Source: Edaphochlamys debaryana
Lineage: Eukaryota > Chlorophyta > Chlorophyceae > Chlamydomonadales
Direction: 5' to 3'
DNA length: 64,000 bases
Assembly (NCBI GenBank): GCA_016858145.1
Contig: JAEHOE010000215.1
Span: 61,201-125,200 of the forward strand
The position numbers were made by a program, and so were the translations under genes. This document shows, piece by piece, positions 58,201 to 64,000 of the stretch. The notes beneath the pieces were generated by a model. It was given only the letters and a program-made list of their open reading frames with translations. It made no database searches and was not told the DNA's origin. Numbering within the stretch: position 1 is the first letter of the stretch; each line of letters opens with the position of its first letter.

Positions 58201-61200
58201 CTCAGCTCAGGCTGTGGACCGGGGACCTGAGGTGCGAACGCCAGGGAGCGGGCAGGCAGGGAGGTGAGCAGACGGTGCAGGTGCCGCATCCAGGCGCACA
58301 AACAGCAAGCGCCACGCTCCCTGGACCCAGGGCGGATCTCTCATGCCCACAACCGCGCAAACCACGCACCTGCAGCCCCACGGGCAAGCTGGGGGCCCCG
58401 CCTCGGCCCCCGCCTGCTCCTGCTCCGCCTCCGCCCTCAGCTCAGGCTGTGGACCGGGGACCTGAGGTGCGAACGCCATGGGAGCGGGCAGGCGGGGAGG
58501 TGAGCAGACGGTGCAGGTGCCGCATCCAGGCGCGCAAACAGCAAGCGCCACGCTCCCTGGACCAGGGCGGATCTCTCATGCCCACAACCGCGCAAACCAC
58601 GCACCTGCAGCCCCACGGGCAGCTGGGGCCCCGCCTCGGCCCCCGCCTGCTCCTGCTCCGCCTCCGCCCTCAGCTCAGGCTGGGACCGGGGACCTGAGGT
58701 GCGAACGCCAGGGAGCGTGCAGGCGGGGAGGTGAGCAGACGGTGCAGGTGCCGCATCAAGGCGCACAAACAGCAAGCGCCACGCTCCCTGGACCCAGGGC
58801 GGATCTCTAATGCCCACAACCGCGCAAACACGCACCTTGCAGCCCCACGGGCAGCTGGGGCCCCGCCTCGGCCCCCGTCTGCTCCTGCTCCGCCTCCGCC
58901 CTCAGCTCAGGCTGTGGACCGGGACCTGAGGTGCGAACGCCAGGGAAGCGGGCAGGCGGGGAGGTGAGGCAGACGGTGCAGGTGCCGCATCCAGGCGCAC
59001 AAACAGCAAGCGCCACGCTCCCTGGACCCAGGGCGGATCTCTCATGCCCATAGCCGCGCAAACCACGCACCTGCAGCCCCACGGGCAGCTGGGGCCCCGC
59101 CTCGGCCCCCGCCTGCTCCTGCTCCGCCTCCGCCCTCAGCTCAGGCTGTGGACGGGGACCTGAGGGTGCGAACGCCAGGGAGCGGGCAGGCGGGAGGTGA
59201 GCAGACGGTGCAGGTGCCGCATCCAGGCGCGCAAACAGCAAGTGCCACGCTCCCTGGACCCAGGGCGGATCTCTCATGCCCACAACCGCGCAAACCACGC
59301 ACCTGCAGCCCCACGGGCAGCTGGGGCCCCGCCTCGGCCCCCGCCTGCTCCTGCTCCGCCTCCGCCCTCAGCTCAGCTGTGGACCGGGGACCTGAGGTGC
59401 GAACGCCAGGGAGCGGGCAGGCAGGGAGGTGAGCAGAACGGTGCAGGTGCCGCATCAAGGCGCACAAACAGCAAGCGCCACGCTCCCTGGACCCAGGGCG
59501 GATCTCTCATGCCCACAAACCGCGCAAACCACGCACCTGCAGCCCACGGGCAGCTGGGGCCCCGCCTCGGCCCCCGCCTGCTCCTGCTCCGCCTCCGCCC
59601 CTCAGCTCAGGCTGTGGGACCGGGGACCTGAGGTGCGAACGCCAGGGAGCGGGCAGGCAGGGAGGTAGCAGACGGTGCAGGTGCCGCATCAAGGCGCACA
59701 AACAGCAAGCGCCCACGCTCCCTGGACCCAGGGCGGATCTCTCATGCCCATAGCCGCGCAACCACGCACCTGCAGCCCCACGGGCAGCTGGGGGCCCCGC
59801 CTCGGCCCCCGCCTGCTCCTGCTCCGCCCTCCGCCCTCAGCTCAGGCTGTGGACCGGGGACCTGAGGTGCGAACGCCAGGGGAGCGGGCAGGCGGGGAGG
59901 TGAGCAGACGGTGCAGGTGCCCGATCCAGGAGCGCAAACAGCAAGTGCCACGCTCCCTGGACCCAGGGGGATCTCTCATGCCCACAGCCGCGCAAACCAC
60001 GCACCTGCAGCCCCACGGGCAGCTGGGGCCCCCGCCTCGGCCCCCGCCTGCTCCTGCTCCGCCTCCGCCCTCAGCTCAGGCTGTGGACCGGGGACCTGAG
60101 GTGCGAACGCCAGGGAGCGGGCAGGCGGGGAGGTGGAGCAGACGGTGCATGGTGCGCATTCCAGGCGCACAAACAGCAAGCGCCACGCTCCCTGGACCCA
60201 GGGCGGATCTCTCATGCCCACAACCGCGCAAACCACGCACCTGCAGCCCCACGGGCAGCTGGGGCCCCCGCCTCGGCCCCCGCCTGCTCCTGCTCCGCCT
60301 CCGCCCTCAGCTCAGGCTGTGGACCGGGGACCTGAGGTGCGAACGCCAGGGAGCGGGCAGGGCGGGGAGGTGAGCAGACGGTGCAGGTGCCGCATCCAGG
60401 CGCACAAACAGCAAGCGCCACGCTCCCTGGACCCAGGGCGGATCTCTCATGCCCACAACCGAGCCAACCACGCACCTGCAGCCACACGGGCAGCTGGGGC
60501 CCCCGCCTCGGCCTCCGCCTGCTCCTGCTCCGCCCCCGCCCTCGGCTCAGGCTGTGGACCGGGGACCTGCGGCCTGCGGCAAGTCACCGAGCAGCCACAG
60601 CACGGGCAACCGTTGCCGGCTCCCCTCGGCCACGACTCTATCGTGTGCTCGGGATACTCGTCAACAGCAGCTTCTCCTCCGAAGAAGAGCAGCAGCGACT
60701 GGCGGAAGCGCTGTCTGAGGGTTGTGCTTGAGACGGTATCGGGGCAGGGATACCCGTTGCGCCCCCAGTTGTCCAAGATGGACTGGCTGAAGGCCTCCGC
60801 CGAACCTTTGCGCGTACGAACGCACAGGACGTCGTACATTTGCAGCATTGGTTTGTGCCACCAGAGCAAGCTCTGGCCCGAGCGCGACAAGCCCAGGTTC
60901 CAGCCTGGCCGGGAGTCGGGCAGGCAGTCAGCCTGGGTAGGCTGCACATGGAGCCATAACCCACACGGCGCGCACCGGGACACCGGCATCTGAACTGGAT
61001 CGGTTGGTCCCAGGTTACGATGGTCACAGGGCAGAGCTTTGGCGGCGACGCCTTGCTGCCGCAGCGCGGACACGCGGACACCACGATGGCGGTCTGGCCG
61101 CGAAGCGCGCTGGCCGCGGCGGCATGCATCTCCCCTCGACAGGTCGCAGCTTCGGCATAGTGTTGCAGATAGCTAGACAAGGACTCTCCTTCAGCAGGCA

Positions 61201-61501
61201 GGTCGTCGGGAAGCTCTCATCGCCCTCAGCGTCGCTGTCGAGCGTTCCTCTTCTTCCTTCGCTCTCCTCGTCTAAGTTGTCGTGTCTATCATCACCACGG
61301 AAGAAATCGTCATCGTGGGCATTGTGGTCGACTAGTTTCGGGGCTATTGTCTTCTGTTGTTTCTTCTGCTGTTTGTGGGTGCCGCCGGAACCGCCAGGGC
61401 CCGCTGCGCTTTCCTTCGTTGCCATCATTCCGTCTTTTGCGGTTCCTTTGCGCATTACGCAGGTCTCTCTCAATGGGGTCCTCTAGCTTGCCTTTGCCCA
61501 T
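55201..61501 (-). CDS. KDZ (Kyakuja-Dileera-Zisupton-like) transposase, intron-rich, possibly frame-disrupted
   Basis: From ATG 61501 (MGKGKLEDPIERDLRNAQRN). Recognised blocks in order: SSYLQHYAEAATCRGEMHAA then CPRCGS (about 61180-61055) and a Cys-rich, aromatic region (SLLWWHKPMLQMYDVLCVRT, FRQSLLLFFG, GCPCCG, to about 60590), matching the CxC region that precedes KDZ transposases; HFDCNFKANLLSQKGYTSAY (about 57250-57190) and CSNFSADQ; AVCRHGVLLRLLNLFRE (about 56890-56840); RFWWYDIACR (about 56770-56741); LIPPWHRYAHRW (about 56600-56560); CQKAFGQLNVPGVGRGSGEP (about 56480); and a Lys-rich helical C-terminal part (RKHQQLALKEKNRAKGRVRA, YHAVLNQRYPW). D-x-N-F, C-R-H-G, D-I-A-C and H-x3-H are KDZ hallmarks. 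The region 61500-61200 is open in two frames with a switch, and a 3.2-kb repeat array lies between the CxC region and the catalytic core. Activity is uncertain. Confidence 0.78.
57390..60570 (-). repeat. 234-bp tandem array inside the KDZ gene; each unit resembles an exon plus intron
   Basis: About 14 copies with period 233-236 bp (GGATCTCTCATGCCC near 57631, 57865, 58100, 58334 and onward). On the minus strand every unit has a branch-like CTCAC, a pyrimidine-rich stretch and acceptor GCACCTCAG, then a 90-nt frame (VPGPQPELRAEAEQEQAGAE...) and donor CTGCAG|GTGCGTGG. The right edge runs into the CxC-region exon in frame near 60580. Confidence 0.88.
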
Positions 61502-61519
61502 TGCAACACTGTTGCGGCA

Positions 61520-61834
61520 TGTACGCAAGTACTTGTGCGGCTGTGCGTATGGCTGGCTCAGTACCCTGGCTACGGGGCAAGGAGTAGGGCTGCCCGCCAT
61601 GCCGCGTACGGTCCGCGGGGCCGTCGTCGGGACGCGCTGTTCCGCGCGCGCTCCTCCACGCAGCCCTCTAGTTGTCAACCATAACCCAATGCGAGCCTTG
61701 GGAGGCCGTTTGTGCGCGGGGCAAAATTGCGTCTGCAGAAAAGCCTCTCGGGCAGGCCGGCAGGCTGCCCGAGGAACCGGCACCCCGGGGGAAACTGGAC
61801 CTGCCCGAGCCTAGGCGGGAGAGGGCTCGGGCAA
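61520..61834 (-). repeat. Shared element 5' terminal segment, copy of the KDZ transposon
   Basis: Reverse complement matches 42056-42374 and 47143-47461 with scattered substitutions and single-base indels. It lies directly upstream of the transposase start, so it probably holds the promoter and the element terminus. Confidence 0.9.
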
Positions 61835-61845
61835 GGCCTCATAGC

Positions 61846-62515
61846 TGTCCGCGGTGGTCCTCGACCTACCGTCGGAAGTCGACCAGTTCCGATTGCCGCG
61901 GAACTGAAGCTATGGTGCAACGAGTGACACTTGCTGAGGTTTGTGCGGTCGGTTTGTGGAGTTGCTAGCTGGGGTGACAGAATGCCTCCATTTTTGGCTT
62001 CCGGATGTTGCCGACATGTTGACGTGGACACGGGCCAGGTGTGACACAGGCCAGAACGGCACTGCCGTAGCCATGCATATGTGTTACTTGTGCTATGTAC
62101 GAAGTTTGGGGGCCATCGGATGACATCGGGTTTGCAGGTATGGTGAGGGACTCCCTTGGGGGTGGGGTCCGCGGTGGTCCTCGACCTAGTCCGTCCGAAG
62201 TCGACCTGTACCGATTGGCCGCGAAACTGAAGCTATGGTGCAACGAGTGGTACTTGGAGGTTGTGGCGGGCGGTTGTGGAGATGCTGGCTGGGGTGACAG
62301 AAGGCCTCTCGTCTCGGCCGCCGGCATGTTGCCGACATGTTGACACGGGCGAGGCGTGACGCTGGTCGCGTCGGAGCAGTGCAGGTGTGCAGATGCAGAT
62401 ACATACGCAATGACCCAACGCGCACACTCCGCTAGGGCCAGAGTTGAGGTCACGCAAGCACAAGATACCCTCCTAGGGCCGAAGGGGCCAGACGCCAGAG
62501 TGACCCGTAACCCGT
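61846..62515 (+). repeat. 323-bp repeats, second block
   Basis: Collinear copy of 52217-52885, starting inside a unit at GTCCGCGGTGGTCCTCGACC. Differs from the first block mainly by single-base indels. Confidence 0.9.
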
Positions 62516-64000
62516 TCAGAATGCCGTCCATTGCAATTCCTATAGCTAGCCTGCCTTGGTCCCAAGACTTGGCACGTAGCAACCCTTGCCCAACACCAGC
62601 ACTTTACAGCGCCAGAGAGTCAGCCTGCCTTGGCCCAGGCAGGCGCTCTGCTGCATTCCAGTTTTGCAGCCGCAAGCCCCCGCCCGTACCCTAAGCACCG
62701 CACGCTCATGCTCAGTTCAGAATGCCGTCCGTTGCAAGCCCTACAGCTAGCCTGCATTGGTCCCAAGACTTAGCACGTAGCAACCCTTGACCAACACCAG
62801 CACTTTACAGCGCCAGAGAGTCAGCCTGCCCTTGGCCCAGGCAGGCGCTCTGCTGCATTCCAGTTTTGCAGCCGCAAGCCCCCGCCCGTACCCCTAAGCA
62901 CCGCACGCTCATGCTCAGTTCAGAATGCCGTCCGTTGCAAGCCCTACAGCTAGCCTGCATTGGTCCCAAGACTTAGCACGTAGCAACCCTTGACCAACAC
63001 CAGCACTTTACAGCGCCAGAGAGTCAGCCTGCCCTTGGCCCAGGCAGGCGCTCTGCTGCATTCCAGTTTTGCAGCCGCAAGCCCCGCCCGTACCCCTAAG
63101 CACCGCACGCTCATGCTCAGTTCAGAATGCCGTCCGTTGCAAGCCCTACAGCTAGCTGCATTGGTGCCCCAAAGACTTGGGACACGTAGCAACCCTTGCC
63201 CAAACACCAGCACTTTACAGCGCCAGAGAGTCAGCCTGCCTTGGCCCCAGGCAGGCGCTCTGCTGCATTCCAGTTTTGCAGCCGCAAGCCCCCGCCCGTA
63301 CCCCTAAGCACCGCACGCTCATGCTCAGTTCAGAATGCCGTCCATTGCAATTACTATAGCTAGCCTGCATTGGTCCCAAGACTTGGCACGTAGCAACCCT
63401 TGCCCAACACCAGCACTTTACAGCGCCAGAGAGTCAGCCTGCCCTTGGCCCAGGCAGGCGCTCTGCTGCATTCCAGTTTTGCAGCCGCAAGCCCCGCCCG
63501 TACCCCTAAGCACCGCACGCTCATGCTCAGTTCAGAATGCAGTCCGTTGCAAGCCCTACAGCTAGCCTGCATTGGTCCCAAGACTTAGCACGTAGCAACC
63601 CTTGCCCAACACCACACTTTACAGCGCCAGAGAGTCAGCCTGCCCTTGCCCAGGCAGGGCTCTGCTGTTCCAGTTTTGCAGCCGCAAGCCCCCGCCCGTA
63701 CCCATAAGCACCGCACGCTCATGCTCAGTTCAGAATGCCGTCCGTTGCAAGCCCTACAGCTAGCCTGCATTGGTCCCAAGACTTTGCACGTAGCAACTCT
63801 TGCCCAACACCAGCACACTTAACAGCGCCAGAGAGTCAGCCTGCCCTTGGCCCAGGCAGGGCTGCTGCTGCATTCCAGTTTTGCAGCCGCAAGCCCGCCC
63901 GTACCCTTAAGCACCGCACGCTCATGCTCAGTTCAGAATGCCGTCCGTTGCAAGCCCTACAGCTAGCCTGCATTGGTCCCAAGACTTGGCACGTAGCAAC
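62516..64000 (+). repeat. 203-bp satellite array 2 (continues past the window)
   Basis: More than seven units of the same satellite as 52882-55032, running off the right edge. Many units carry single-base deletions or insertions in short homopolymers. Confidence 0.95.

Larger units (their letters stand above)
55033..61845 (-). mobile_element. KDZ-type DNA transposon inserted in satellite DNA
   Basis: Bounded left by an interrupted 203-bp satellite unit and right by an interrupted 323-bp repeat. Carries a transposase gene on the minus strand whose 5' side has the terminal segment shared with the PHD units. The exact ends and a target-site duplication could not be determined. The left end contains a hairpin (CAGGGTCTCAAACCCTG, near 55081). 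Confidence 0.75.

Noticed and set aside
57390..60373. Series of 60-300-codon frames in both directions in the 234-bp array
   Set aside because: Shadows of the repeat. Only the 90-nt segment flanked by splice sites on the KDZ gene's strand is considered meaningful, and even that is unproven.

Overview
This is nuclear DNA of a eukaryote, most probably a green alga (core chlorophyte; trebouxiophyte or chlorophycean). The evidence is very high GC, short GT-AG introns that split every conserved protein, long Ala/Gly/Pro/Gln tracts in coding exons, and a receptor joining a bacterial-type solute-binding ectodomain to class III cyclase domains, an architecture I associate with chlorophyte algae. There are no operons. 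Gene models were built by joining conserved peptide blocks across splice sites in compatible phase, without transcript data.

The left part (1-40 kb) is ordinary genic DNA: an SLC25 mitochondrial carrier (145-3131, +); an SLC35E3-like nucleotide-sugar/triose-phosphate translocator (4746-9469, +) whose seventh intron holds a minisatellite that repeats the exon's own 5' splice site; a one-pass membrane protein of unknown function (11535-12532, +); a 9-kb, about 25-exon receptor-like gene (14606-23664, -) with signal peptide, solute-binding domain, one membrane segment and two class III cyclase domains that both lack the catalytic residues; an NSRP1/CCDC55-like splicing regulator (24363-26444, -), divergent from a 200-aa protein with an internal duplication (26780-28307, +); a 2002-aa low-complexity protein with a TFIIS N-terminal-type domain (28354-35072, +); and a single-repeat MYB/SANT protein (36863-39005, +). 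A small inverted-repeat element lies just after the MYB gene.

The right part (40.7-64 kb) is a nest of recent duplications and mobile DNA. The first two MYB exons and 0.7 kb of upstream sequence are duplicated at 40698-42042 and cut off by the next block, leaving a 74-codon MYB-only ORF. Then come two tandem copies of a 5,087-bp unit (42043-47129, 47130-52216), each encoding an AT-hook/PHD-finger protein with a 235-237-bp minisatellite in its last exon. One non-repetitive difference between the copies changes the zinc-binding His of the PHD finger to Gln. The units are followed by 323-bp repeats and a 203-bp satellite. These are interrupted by a KDZ-type (Kyakuja-Dileera-Zisupton) transposon at about 55.0-61.8 kb on the minus strand, then resume to the window end. 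The PHD units and the KDZ transposon share a 5' terminal segment of about 315-320 bp in opposite orientation, suggesting one element family in which some members carry a chromatin-reader gene instead of, or together with, a transposase. The KDZ gene is itself expanded by about 14 copies of a 234-bp unit that looks like a repeated exon plus intron.
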